Source: Bacteroidota bacterium (lineage in GTDB: Bacteria > Bacteroidota > Bacteroidia > Chitinophagales > Chitinophagaceae). From it: 64,000 bases of DNA. Within the stretch, counting starts at the first letter, position 1. Each line of letters starts with the position of its first letter. The stretch spans positions 2,553,736-2,617,735 of the forward strand of contig VBAR01000001.1 of the NCBI GenBank assembly GCA_005882315.1, read 5' to 3'. A program made the translations under genes and the position numbers. Shown here one piece after another: positions 45,801 through 54,025 of this stretch. The notes under the pieces are model-generated. The model was not told where the DNA came from and searched no databases. It was given only the letters and a program-made list of their open reading frames with translations.

Positions 45801-46466
45801 TTATGGCGACAAAACGGAGCCGGTGCATATGGCCCCATTGGTGGTAATGGAGGAAACCAGAGTCTTAATTTCAATATGACGGAAAGCCGTGTTGGTACCT
45901 ATATAGTTGAATCCACTCAGCCAGGATGTAACACTGTTTATTCAAATACTGTTTATGTTGGTTTAGCAGTTGTAAATAATTTGGCAACTGTTTATATCTG
46001 TTCGGACGGCGTCACTTTTAACTGGAAACGTACAGCACCGATCAATATTTCACAAAGCTATCATTATGCAGTTACACAATCGATCACACCACCGGATAAT
46101 GGAACAGTTACAAATGATAGTATTATAAGTGTAGGCTCATTGAGCCCTTCTACACAATATTATATTCATGCTCGTGCCACCTGCAATTTTGGTTCATCAT
46201 ATGGCGATTGGAGTACTATTTCATTTACAACTACAGCAACCGGCGGACCTTGTGAATGGATCGGTGCAGCAAATACAGATTGGTTCAACCCGCAAAACTG
46301 GAAATGCGGAAATGTGCCAACGACAACATCCGAAGTAGTGATCAATGGAGGAAGAACATTTTATCCGAACGTAACATCCAATATGACGATTAAAAAAATT
46401 ACACTCAATTCCGGAGCAACCATGCAGGTGGCACCAGGAGTTGTGATAAACATAACGAGCCAATAA
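42810..46466 (+). CDS. Giant exported kelch-like repeat protein 1
   Basis: The 1218-aa protein has a signal peptide (MTKQLFIFLLLSFFIENALIAQ) and twelve kelch-like units of about 72 residues (about 40-880). Each follows the scheme VYGTQGV..NKPGSR..W.D..GN.WLFGG.GY..LNDLWKYNP.TNQWTWMKGD. The half-unit NNQWVWMKGD at the N-terminus could close a propeller with the last one. Twelve blades would fit two six-bladed propellers, although the unit is longer than a standard kelch (44-56). After this come an Ig-like domain (YEWYKNGILIPGVTG), a second similar module, a fibronectin type III-like segment and a terminal motif with NTDWFNPQNW ending NITSQ. No type IX secretion C-terminal domain is seen. It has a tandem paralogue immediately downstream. 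Confidence 0.85.
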   Translation: MTKQLFIFLLLSFFIENALIAQNNQWVWMKGDSSLTSTRSGVYGTQGVPSALNRPGSRENAVTWTDASGNFWLFGGEGFTETDSYGNLNDLWKYNPSTNQWTWVKGDKIKNVFGIYGSVTVPALSNKPGSRKGAVSWTDASGNFWLFGGEGYSENHGYPYLLNDLWKYNPSTNEWTWMKGDKINNVNGVYGTVTVSATLNKPGSRSGSVSWSDASGNLWLFGGYGFPETSSYSYLNDLWKYNPTTNEWTWMKGDKIIGVNGVYGTQGVFAAGNKPGSRQQGVAWRDINGIVWLFGGEGYPETGFYGYLNDLWKYDPATNQWAWMKGDKTTGVYGVYGTQSVPAVGNKPGSRYYATGLSDASGNLLLFGGYGYSETDYAYLNDLWKYDRATNQWTWMKGDKTAYGASVYGQQNIFNTNNKPGGRRSMAVWKDAIGMFWIYGGNCNELWKYDPILNRWAWVRDYAYEGFKGIYGTQGVEAANNKPGSRYGACEWIDATGNLWLFGGIGAGGMFADGNLNDMWRLNLSTNQWTWIKGDSIADKVGVYGTQGIFAVANHPGARAKAVSWKDNNGIFWLFGGNGYSETDQGYLNDLWKYDPAINQWAWVKGDKTTYINGIYGTQGNQSSGNKPGSRHGAVGWADASGNLFLFGGEGNGEADFGYLNDLWRFNIAAGQWTWMKGYKYTNSSGQYGVKGTANAANTPAGKFEATGWTGNAGNLWLFGGYGNDISGFTTGSQNNLWKYSISNNEWTWIKGDSGSDSASIFGTQGTSGNAFNPAGRQAAKGWTDANNNLWLFGGMPHSSSSFYNDLWKYNATTNKWAWIKGATTSNFNYGQYGTIGVPSPQNNPGGKTNASVWRSTTNDFWLFGGYGIGTSYPAITEGNLNDIWKFSPCTAELSITPDGGNFCFGSSILLTVSGGSGTYEWYKNGILIPGVTGTTCDATSSGSYYAKSIVGSCTLFSNEVILDPGTTPPALGGSGVYCLGNNVNVGIPQTEVDQIYLWRQNGAGAYGPIGGNGGNQSLNFNMTESRVGTYIVESTQPGCNTVYSNTVYVGLAVVNNLATVYICSDGVTFNWKRTAPINISQSYHYAVTQSITPPDNGTVTNDSIISVGSLSPSTQYYIHARATCNFGSSYGDWSTISFTTTATGGPCEWIGAANTDWFNPQNWKCGNVPTTTSEVVINGGRTFYPNVTSNMTIKKITLNSGATMQVAPGVVINITSQ

Positions 46467-46497
46467 AGAATATTACTGATAACAAAACCACCATCAG

Positions 46498-49400
46498 ATG
46501 AGAAAATTTTTTATTTCACTTGCAGCAATTCTATTTATTACTTCTTCACTACACAGTCAGAATAATCAATGGGCATGGATGAAGGGGGATAATATTCCAA
46601 CAACGTTTGATAATTCTTCAGTTGTTTATGGTACAGTTACTGTTCCCGATGCTGCGAACAGACCCGGCCAGAGAGATGGAGCTGTTACCTGGCGGGATCT
46701 CCAGGGAAATTTTTGGTTATTCGGTGGAGAAGGAAATGCAACAAATGGTTTTGGATATTTAAACGACCTATGGAAATATAATCCCCTTACTGATCAGTGG
46801 ACCTGGATGAAAGGCAATAACACGGTTAATGCCACAGGTACATATGGGACTGTAAATACTGCAAATATTAATAATAAGCCAGGTGCAAGAATTGGAGCAA
46901 TGGTGTGGACCGACGCATCAGGTGTGTTTTGGTTATTTGGAGGAGAAGGCTATGGGGCATCTGGAGGGAGAGGTTATTTAAATGATATGTGGAGATATGA
47001 TCCGGGAAGCAATACATGGACCTGGATGAAAGGGGATAACACTATTAATGCTACTGCTGTTTATGGAACGATCAATACGGCTAATGTTAACAATAAGCCC
47101 GGCGCACGGGAAAATGGGGGTGGTGGTGGTTTTGATGCAAGTGGTAATTTGCTTTTGTTTGGTGGATATGGACATACAACAACATCAACACCCGGTTTTC
47201 TCAGTGATCTTTGGAGTTTTGATAGGGCTACAAGGGTATGGACATGGATAAAAGGAAACCAGACTTTAAATGCTTTAGGAGATTATGGTACAATGACTGT
47301 GGCTAGCTCAAATAATAAACCTGGTGGACGAAGACTTGTGACGACTTGGCAAGACTCGAATGGCGATTTTTGGCTTTTTGGTGGATTTGGCCATAATATT
47401 AATCTTAGTCCAATGCAATTAGGTGATTTGTGGAAATATAGTACTGCAACTGGTAATTGGACATGGATGAAGGGGAATAATTCACTTCCTAGTGGAGGGG
47501 TATATGGAACGAGAGGAATTTCTAATGCTAATAACAAGCCCGGTTCAAGGTATAAGTCTTCCGGTTTTTTAGGTACTGGAAATAAACTTTGGTTGTTTGG
47601 TGGCGATGGAGAAGGAGCTTTTGGAAATGGAAGACTAAATGATTTGTGGGCATACGATATAGGGACTAATAGATGGACATGGATGAGTGGTTCACAAGAA
47701 ACAGATGAAGCCAGTACATATGGCTTACAGGGAGTGCCTTCTGCAAACAACACTCCTGGTGCCCGAGATTTAGCATCCGCCTGGACTGATCAAAGCGGAA
47801 ATTTATGGTTGACCTTTGGGGAAGATACTTGGAACATCTACAATGAATTGTGGAAGTATAATGTATCAACAAATCAATGGACATGGGTAAGAGGGAATAA
47901 TTTAACTGAAGATATTTTCCCTGCGACATATGGAGTTCAAGGTACATCTGCAGTCGCTAACAAACCTGGTGGAAGATATGAAGCAGGTTACTGGAATGAT
48001 GGGGCTAGTTTTTGGCTATTTGGTGGAACAGGAAGAGCAAATACTTTTAGTGGATATTTGAATGATCTATGGAGATATAATTCATCAACAAATGAATGGA
48101 CATGGAAAAAGGGGGCAAATGCAGCAAATCAAAAAAGTAATTATGGTACTATGGGAATTTCATTAGTATCTAATGCTCCTGGGGGGAGACTTTCAATGTC
48201 AACCTGGAAAGACAATAATGGAAAATTATGGATGTTTGGAGGTTCTGGTTTAGGAGGTGGGTATGTAGAAGGATATTTAAATGATTTATGGAAGTATGAT
48301 ACTGTAGCGAATCAATGGACCTGGATAAAAGGTGATAGCACAGTAAATGATGCCGGAGATTATGGCTCTATTGGAGTACCATCTGCTTCAAATAAACCTG
48401 GAGCAAGAATAAATGCATGTACATGGACAGATGTAAGTGGAAATTTATGGTTGTTGGGTGGTGAAGGTTATGATAACGCCGGAATCTCAGGGAAACTGAA
48501 TGATCTATGGAAGTATGATATTGCAACAAATCAATGGACTTGGATAAAAGGAAATGATTTTGCAAATGCTTACGGATATTATGGTGTTAAAGGCATTAGT
48601 GGAGTTGATAATATGCCTAGTGCAAGGACTGATCATATTTCCTGGAGCGATATATCAGGTAACTTTTGGCTTTTCGGCGGCAATGGTTATGACACTTCTG
48701 GGACTCTTGGTTATCTTAATGATTTATGGAAATACAATACAACAATAAATGAATGGACATGGATAAAAGGAGACAATCGTAAAAATGTATTTGGTGTATA
48801 TGGTACAACCGGGAAGTCTGGAGTATTAAATAAACCAGGTGGAAGAACTAAGGCTTCTGGATGGATTGATATAAATGGAATTTTTTGGCTATTTGGTGGC
48901 GAAGGATATGCAGGCTCTGGTTCTGGACTATTGAATGATTTATGGAAGTATAATCAAGGTACAAATCAATGGCAATGGGTAAAAGGAGACTCAATTGTTT
49001 ATGTATCGAGTGTTTACGGTATATTAAATACACCGAATAATTCAAATAAACCAGGCGGAAGAAATGGGTCAGTTGCATGGAAAGATAATAATAGTAGCTT
49101 ATGGATGTTTGGAGGTTCTGGCTTTTCACAAAACAATTATAATGATAACTTGAATGATCTATGGAAGTATTATCTGCCTTGTTCATCAGAGATTACAATA
49201 TCAGCGATTTCTAATATTGTTTGCTTTGATGGTAATCCTGTACAACTAACTGCTTCTGGTGGGTCTTCTTATGAATGGTATAAAGATGGAGTTTTGATTC
49301 CCGGCGCCACAGGTCCTTCGTATAGCGCCACAACAACAGGCTCCTACTATGCAAAAGGCAATGCAGGTTCCTGCACTAATGTATTTTCGAATGAGATTTT

Positions 49401-50184
49401 GCTCCAGGTGCCACCTGTAGCTCCTCAATTAACTGGCACGGGTATTTACTGCGAAGGGGTATTAGTAAATGTGGGCATCCCAGTCACCGAAATTTCACAA
49501 TCTTATACATGGTTACGTAGCGGCTCACCGACATATGGTCCTATTGGTGGTAATGGCGGCAATCAAAGCCTGCAGTTTAATATGGTAAGTTTTGATGATG
49601 GAGCTTATAGAGTAGAATCAAGTAAGGAAGGATGTCCCTCGGTATATTCCCCTACGGTAAATGTTTATTATGGAGGCATTACAAACTTGTCGACGACTGC
49701 AATAAGCTCAAACTCTGTAAGCTTCTCATGGCTCGATTATAATAATCCGATTAAAAAATTTCAATATGCAGTTACTACTTCTTCCTTTCCACCGGCTAAT
49801 GGCATTAATACAACTTCAACATCAGTGACCGTTGGTTCTTTGTTTTCATGCGTCACGTATTATATTCATGTCAGAGGAGCAACTATTCTGGATCTGGACG
49901 ATCCGAATACGTTCTCCTTCTGTGATAACTGGACTACTATAAGTTTTAATACACCACCGGCAGGTGCAATTCTATGGACAGGCACTGTTGATACAGATTG
50001 GTTTAATCCAGAAAACTGGACATGTAGTTTTGTGCCTTTGCCTAATTCTGAAGTAGTGATTAATGGTAGTAAACCACATTACCCAGTCATTACTTCCAAT
50101 GTAACTGTAAAAAAACTTACAATTAATTCGGGGGCTTCAGTAAATGTAGAACCTGATGTGATATTAACTATTACAAGCCAGTAA
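46498..50184 (+). CDS. Giant exported kelch-like repeat protein 2
   Basis: The 1228-aa paralogue of the preceding protein has the same plan: signal peptide (MRKFFISLAAILFITSSLHSQ), initial half-unit NNQWAWMKGD, twelve kelch-like units, an Ig-like domain (YEWYKDGVLIPGATG), a second module with GPIGGNGGNQSLQFN, a fibronectin type III-like part and a terminal TDWFNPENW motif ending TITSQ. Blade sequences have diverged clearly from those of the first copy, while number and order of domains are kept, so the duplication is old or under different selection. The gene ends 12 bases from the 3' end of the convergent tRNA-Gly gene. Confidence 0.85.
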   Translation: MRKFFISLAAILFITSSLHSQNNQWAWMKGDNIPTTFDNSSVVYGTVTVPDAANRPGQRDGAVTWRDLQGNFWLFGGEGNATNGFGYLNDLWKYNPLTDQWTWMKGNNTVNATGTYGTVNTANINNKPGARIGAMVWTDASGVFWLFGGEGYGASGGRGYLNDMWRYDPGSNTWTWMKGDNTINATAVYGTINTANVNNKPGARENGGGGGFDASGNLLLFGGYGHTTTSTPGFLSDLWSFDRATRVWTWIKGNQTLNALGDYGTMTVASSNNKPGGRRLVTTWQDSNGDFWLFGGFGHNINLSPMQLGDLWKYSTATGNWTWMKGNNSLPSGGVYGTRGISNANNKPGSRYKSSGFLGTGNKLWLFGGDGEGAFGNGRLNDLWAYDIGTNRWTWMSGSQETDEASTYGLQGVPSANNTPGARDLASAWTDQSGNLWLTFGEDTWNIYNELWKYNVSTNQWTWVRGNNLTEDIFPATYGVQGTSAVANKPGGRYEAGYWNDGASFWLFGGTGRANTFSGYLNDLWRYNSSTNEWTWKKGANAANQKSNYGTMGISLVSNAPGGRLSMSTWKDNNGKLWMFGGSGLGGGYVEGYLNDLWKYDTVANQWTWIKGDSTVNDAGDYGSIGVPSASNKPGARINACTWTDVSGNLWLLGGEGYDNAGISGKLNDLWKYDIATNQWTWIKGNDFANAYGYYGVKGISGVDNMPSARTDHISWSDISGNFWLFGGNGYDTSGTLGYLNDLWKYNTTINEWTWIKGDNRKNVFGVYGTTGKSGVLNKPGGRTKASGWIDINGIFWLFGGEGYAGSGSGLLNDLWKYNQGTNQWQWVKGDSIVYVSSVYGILNTPNNSNKPGGRNGSVAWKDNNSSLWMFGGSGFSQNNYNDNLNDLWKYYLPCSSEITISAISNIVCFDGNPVQLTASGGSSYEWYKDGVLIPGATGPSYSATTTGSYYAKGNAGSCTNVFSNEILLQVPPVAPQLTGTGIYCEGVLVNVGIPVTEISQSYTWLRSGSPTYGPIGGNGGNQSLQFNMVSFDDGAYRVESSKEGCPSVYSPTVNVYYGGITNLSTTAISSNSVSFSWLDYNNPIKKFQYAVTTSSFPPANGINTTSTSVTVGSLFSCVTYYIHVRGATILDLDDPNTFSFCDNWTTISFNTPPAGAILWTGTVDTDWFNPENWTCSFVPLPNSEVVINGSKPHYPVITSNVTVKKLTINSGASVNVEPDVILTITSQ

Positions 50185-50196
50185 AAAATTAAGTTG

Positions 50197-50269
50197 AGCG
50201 GAAGACGGGACTCGAACCCGCTACCTACAGCTTGGGAAGCTGTCGCTCTACCAGGTGAGCTACTTCCGC
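50197..50269 (-). tRNA. tRNA-Gly (anticodon CCC)
   Basis: On the minus strand the 73-base sequence folds as a complete cloverleaf. The acceptor stem is GCGGAAG/CTTCCGC, the anticodon arm ACAGC-TTCCCAA-GCTGT gives anticodon CCC (Gly, codon GGG), and the T-arm carries GGGTTCGAGTCCC. The discriminator base is U, usual for bacterial tRNA-Gly; CCA is not encoded. Its 3' end faces the kelch gene cluster. Confidence 0.97.
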
Positions 50270-50297
50270 TTGTATCCTGTTGGCTATTGTGACTAAT

Positions 50298-50831
50298 TTA
50301 CGAAACTGTATTTGAAAATGTAATTTTCTTATTCAGCCAACTTTCTTTTACTGGTATCAGCCAGTTGTTTTCAAGTTCTTCTTTTGTCTGTACAGGATTG
50401 TTGAAGTAGAGTGTATCAGCGGAAATAAAACCATTGTCAACACCGTATTGTAATTGTGAAAGTGGTAGTAATTGGATCCGATAGTTATCGGATTTATCTT
50501 TTACTACAAATGCCAGAGTAGTACGATCGAATAGAGTTACTTTATACTTCTGCTCAATGTCTTTGATCAATCGGACTGAGCTATCTGTACTACATCCGCT
50601 TACACCGGTTGCTTTTTCATCGGCCATTAAAATTATAAATTGTCCAAAGAATAAATAGCCGGCGCCTTTTACCGGCGTACCATGTGAAAGCCATTTGCTG
50701 GAAAAATCATTCAGTATGTCTTCTATTTCAAATGCTTCACTTAAACTGAATAACCTGTTGCTTTGATATATCCATACACGACTATCAGAAGAAAAATTTT
50801 CGTCGAGGAGATTTTTATAATCCAGATTCAT
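50298..50831 (-). CDS. Conserved uncharacterised soluble protein
   Basis: The 177-aa protein has no signal peptide or membrane helix. Blocks that look conserved are SRVWIYQSNRLFSLSEAFEI, FSSKWLSHGTPVKGAGYLFFGQFIILMAD and GCSTDSSVRLIKDIEQ. I recall near-identical proteins in Bacteroidota, often mislabelled 'ABC transporter ATPase', without any Walker motif, and indeed none is present here. It lies 9 bases downstream of the (Fe-S) protein gene, so the two are probably co-transcribed, with the tRNA following on the same strand. Confidence 0.75.
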   Translation of the reverse strand: MNLDYKNLLDENFSSDSRVWIYQSNRLFSLSEAFEIEDILNDFSSKWLSHGTPVKGAGYLFFGQFIILMADEKATGVSGCSTDSSVRLIKDIEQKYKVTLFDRTTLAFVVKDKSDNYRIQLLPLSQLQYGVDNGFISADTLYFNNPVQTKEELENNWLIPVKESWLNKKITFSNTVS

Positions 50832-50840
50832 TTTGCAAAT

Positions 50841-51620
50841 TTAATCCAAACTGGCGGCAATCAATTCCGCAACATCCATCACCTGCACATTATCTTCTTT
50901 TTCTGCCTGCTTTACGCCGTCGGTAAGCATTGTATTGCAAAACGGACAGGCAGCAGCAATAATGTTTGATCCCGTTGCGATGGCTTCATTGCTCCGATCA
51001 ACATTTACTCTTATTGTTCCCTTTTCTTCTTCTTTAAACATTTGTGCACCACCGGCGCCACAGCATAATCCATTACTGCGGCAGCGTTTCATTTCTACAA
51101 GTTCAGCATCTAATGCTTCCAGTACTTTTCTTGGCGCTTCATAAATATCATTTCCACGGCCGAGATAGCAACTGTCGTGATAAGTAATTTTCTTGCCTTT
51201 GAATGAACCGCCTTCTTTCATTTTTATTTTTCCTTCATCAATCAGTTGCTGCAATAAGACAGTGTGATGTATCACTTCATAATCACCACCGAGTTCTTTG
51301 TATTCATTTTTTATTATATTAAAACAATGCGGACAGGTAGTTACGATTTTTTTTATACCATAATTATTTAAAGTCTGTATATTATGGTAAGCCATCATCT
51401 GGAACATAAATTCATTGCCTGCACGACGTACCGGGTCACCGGTACACATTTCTTCTTTACCAAGTATTGCATAATTTATTCCAACTTTATCCAGGATCGT
51501 AGCAAATGCTTTGGTGATTTTTTGTGCCCGTTGATCAAAGCTTCCGGCGCATCCAACCCAAAACAATATATCCGGCGATTTTCCCTGTGCAAGTAATTCA
51601 GCTACCGAAGGAACATTCAT
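50841..51620 (-). CDS. CCG-domain (Fe-S)-binding oxidoreductase subunit, HdrB-like
   Basis: The 259-aa protein from ATG 51620 has two cysteine-rich CCG domains: FWVGCAGSFDQ...EEMCTGDP...TTCPHCFNII and HDSCYLGR...GLCCGAGGAQMF...AACPFCNTML. Such domains bind a noncanonical 4Fe-4S cluster in heterodisulfide reductase B, GlpC and LutA-like proteins. It likely forms a complex with the membrane Fe-S protein encoded at 56097-57413, which supplies the ferredoxin-like clusters; in related genomes I recall them adjacent, but here five genes lie between. The open frame extends 54 bases upstream, without family similarity. Confidence 0.88.
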   Translation of the reverse strand: MNVPSVAELLAQGKSPDILFWVGCAGSFDQRAQKITKAFATILDKVGINYAILGKEEMCTGDPVRRAGNEFMFQMMAYHNIQTLNNYGIKKIVTTCPHCFNIIKNEYKELGGDYEVIHHTVLLQQLIDEGKIKMKEGGSFKGKKITYHDSCYLGRGNDIYEAPRKVLEALDAELVEMKRCRSNGLCCGAGGAQMFKEEEKGTIRVNVDRSNEAIATGSNIIAAACPFCNTMLTDGVKQAEKEDNVQVMDVAELIAASLD

Positions 51621-51705
51621 AAGTCCAATTTTGCCCAAATCTAAAACATAAACCTGTATCCGGATACTTTTCATTCAGTCGGCCAGTTTATATTTGCTGC
51701 ACTGC

Positions 51706-52749
51706 ATGAAAGTTAAAAAATTTTTTGAGCGACTTACCAATTGGGAACTCTGGAATTTCTATGTTCTCTATTTCCCTCTTTCATTTGTGTGGCTATGGTA
51801 TTGCATCCGTAGCGGCTCATTCTGGTTTTTTAGTTCTTCCAACCCAACGATCACTTTTGGTGGTATGGAAGGAGAAGGCAAAAAAGAAATGTATGATCAA
51901 TTGCCGGAGCAATTTGTTCCCCGTACCATTTTTATCATGCACGACTTACCGTTTGAGGAAGTAAAAGGTAGAGTTGAAGAAGCCGGGTTTACATATCCGT
52001 TTATTGTAAAACCCGATATCGGAATGAAAGGAATTTTGTTCAGGAAAATTGAAAATGAAGAACAATTAAAAAAATATCATGAAAGGATACCGGTTGAATA
52101 TATCATCCAGGATCTGATAATGTTGCCGGTGGAAGTAAGTGTATTTTATTACCGTCATCCTGCAGACAAAAAAGGAATTGTTAGCGGATTTATTCATAAA
52201 GAATTGTTGCATGTGGTAGGTGACGGAAAGAGTGATCTTGAAACATTGATAAAAGATCATGCCCGTGCAAAACACCGCTACGATGAAATGAAACACCGGC
52301 ATGGTCATCGTTTTGAAAGAGTAATTCCGGCAGGAGAAATTTTTTACCTGAGCTATGCAGGTAATCATAACCGCGGCGCCCATTTCACTAACCTGCATAA
52401 GGAAATAGATGAACGGCTGCATAAAGTATTTGATGATCTGTTTGATTACAATAAGAAATTTTTTTACGGACGTTATGATATTAAGACTACATCTATTGAA
52501 GATCTGAAACAGAGTCGCAACATTATGATACTTGAATATAATGGATGCGGCGCCGAGCCCAATCATATTTACGATTGTGGTATGAGTTTGTTCAGCGCTT
52601 ATGCTGAAATACTGAAGCATTGGAAAGCTTTGTTTGAGATCAGCCGCTACAATCATCACAACGGCACGCCTTACTGGTCCTTCATGAAAGGCTACCGGTT
52701 TTTACAGGTATCAAAACAGCACTTTAAGATGATCGAAAAATACGATTGA
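51706..52749 (+). CDS. ATP-grasp domain protein of unknown specificity
   Basis: The 347-aa protein begins with a hydrophobic segment (FYVLYFPLSFVWLWYCIRSG) and continues into an ATP-grasp fold: FIVKPDIGMKGILFRKI (ATP-binding Lys), EYIIQDLI, and the metal-binding end FYGRYDIKTTSIEDL and MILEYNGCGAEPNHIYD. ATP-grasp enzymes ligate a carboxylate to an amine via acyl-phosphate. The partner substrates are not evident; D-Ala-D-Ala ligase-like annotation would be too specific. The ATG at 51706 follows an in-frame TTG that I consider unlikely. It may be membrane-associated through its N-terminus. Confidence 0.8.
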   Translation: MKVKKFFERLTNWELWNFYVLYFPLSFVWLWYCIRSGSFWFFSSSNPTITFGGMEGEGKKEMYDQLPEQFVPRTIFIMHDLPFEEVKGRVEEAGFTYPFIVKPDIGMKGILFRKIENEEQLKKYHERIPVEYIIQDLIMLPVEVSVFYYRHPADKKGIVSGFIHKELLHVVGDGKSDLETLIKDHARAKHRYDEMKHRHGHRFERVIPAGEIFYLSYAGNHNRGAHFTNLHKEIDERLHKVFDDLFDYNKKFFYGRYDIKTTSIEDLKQSRNIMILEYNGCGAEPNHIYDCGMSLFSAYAEILKHWKALFEISRYNHHNGTPYWSFMKGYRFLQVSKQHFKMIEKYD

Positions 52750-52768
52750 GCTTTTGTATTTTCGTTCT

Positions 52769-53500
52769 ATGCATCCCTTGCTAAAAATATTTTTTACCGG
52801 CTTGCTGGTAAGTTTTGTGGGTTCATTGCCACTTGGCACATTGAATGTAGCGGCCATGCAGATATCAGTGAGTGATGGAATAACGCAGGCTATGTTGTTT
52901 TCCCTCGGCTCATTGATCGCCGAGATAATCTATGTGCGAATGTCACTGGTAGCAATGGATTGGATAAGAAAACAGGAATTGTTTTTTAAAATACTGGAAT
53001 GGGTAACACTGGCAATCGTAGCGGCACTGGCGGTATTTAGTTTTTATGCTGCTTTACATCCGTCGGAGAGTGAAAATAAAATCCTGAGTAGTCAATTGCC
53101 AAACATTTTACTGGGTTTTATAATGAGTGCTTTGAATCCCGTTCAAATTCCTTTCTGGTTTGGCTGGAGTACTGTACTGTTCAGTAAAAAAATATTATTG
53201 CCACGAAATGATCATTATAATTTCTATATCATCGGTATCGGTATCGGTACTTTTATCGGCAATCTTCTTTTTATTTTCGGAGGACAATTTATTGCTGATA
53301 AGATCAGTAATAACCAGCACATCCTTAGTTGGATAATAGGAGGAATATTCAGCATCACAGCACTTATTCAATTATGGAAGATAATGAAGAAAAAGGATGC
53401 GGTTCACCAGATTGAACACCCCGAGGAAGTAACACAAGGTATGCAAGACAAGATTGAAAAAATTGTAGAAGAAGCCGATAAGAAATTCAGTAAACACTAA
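52769..53500 (+). CDS. LysE-family translocator
   Basis: The 243-aa protein has about six membrane helices. SFVGSLPLGTLNVAAMQISVSDG near the start is the LysE/RhtB entry motif, and GFIMSALNPVQIPFWFGW is the second conserved half. The family exports amino acids or related small solutes. A charged tail (about 40 residues) ends the protein. ATG 52769 begins just ahead of the first helix; an upstream start at 52754 would overlap the 3' flank of the ATP-grasp gene without sequence support. A DinB gene follows by 9 bases. Confidence 0.87.
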   Translation: MHPLLKIFFTGLLVSFVGSLPLGTLNVAAMQISVSDGITQAMLFSLGSLIAEIIYVRMSLVAMDWIRKQELFFKILEWVTLAIVAALAVFSFYAALHPSESENKILSSQLPNILLGFIMSALNPVQIPFWFGWSTVLFSKKILLPRNDHYNFYIIGIGIGTFIGNLLFIFGGQFIADKISNNQHILSWIIGGIFSITALIQLWKIMKKKDAVHQIEHPEEVTQGMQDKIEKIVEEADKKFSKH

Positions 53501-53509
53501 AAATAATAT

Positions 53510-54004
53510 ATGCCAATAAGAGATGCACTCATCCCAGAGTATGAAATGGAATTGAAAAACACCCGTAAAATGCTTGAAAGGGTACCAATGGAAAAAGCTG
53601 ACTGGAAGCCACATGAAAAGTCAATGTCCTTAGGGAGGCTGGCAGCTCATGTTGCCGAAACGCCTATTTGGATGACAAAGGCAATCATCGATGATGAAAT
53701 TGATTTTGCAAACGGTTTTGAAAATAATAATCCTGCAACTAAAGAAGAGTTGATAAAACTTTTTGATGAAAGCGCAGCTAAAGCAATGGAAGAACTTAAA
53801 AAAGTTTCTGACGAATCATTTCTTTGTAACTGGGTAATGCGAAGAGGCGATCGTGTATATGCCACTATGCCAAAAGTTATTGTTGCAAGAAATTTCGGCA
53901 TGAATCATTTGTATCATCACCGCGGGCAATTGTCTGTATATTTAAGGTTATTGGATGTGCCGGTGCCCGGTATGTATGGCCCCAGCGCAGACGAGGGAAG
54001 ATAG
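53510..54004 (+). CDS. DinB-family protein
   Basis: The 164-aa helical-bundle protein has the DinB three-histidine pattern: a His in GRLAAHVAE and two in NHLYHHRGQLSVYLRLL, which coordinate a divalent metal in this fold. The C-terminal VPVPGMYGPSADE is typical of the subgroup. DinB-like proteins are metal-dependent, many being thiol (bacillithiol) transferases; the substrate here is not known. It follows the LysE gene on the same strand and precedes the amino acid permease by 21 bases. Confidence 0.9.
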   Translation: MPIRDALIPEYEMELKNTRKMLERVPMEKADWKPHEKSMSLGRLAAHVAETPIWMTKAIIDDEIDFANGFENNNPATKEELIKLFDESAAKAMEELKKVSDESFLCNWVMRRGDRVYATMPKVIVARNFGMNHLYHHRGQLSVYLRLLDVPVPGMYGPSADEGR

Positions 54005-54025
54005 TAATACACTAAAACCACCAAC

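Noticed and set aside
42810-50184. DNA-level tandem repeat or CRISPR-like array in the kelch genes
   Set aside because: The periodicity of about 216 bases is that of translated protein repeats with diverged codons; no constant repeat and unique spacers are present.
52066-52659. 197-codon minus-strand frame opposite the ATP-grasp gene
   Set aside because: The plus-strand frame has ATP-grasp motifs; the opposite frame has only skewed composition.
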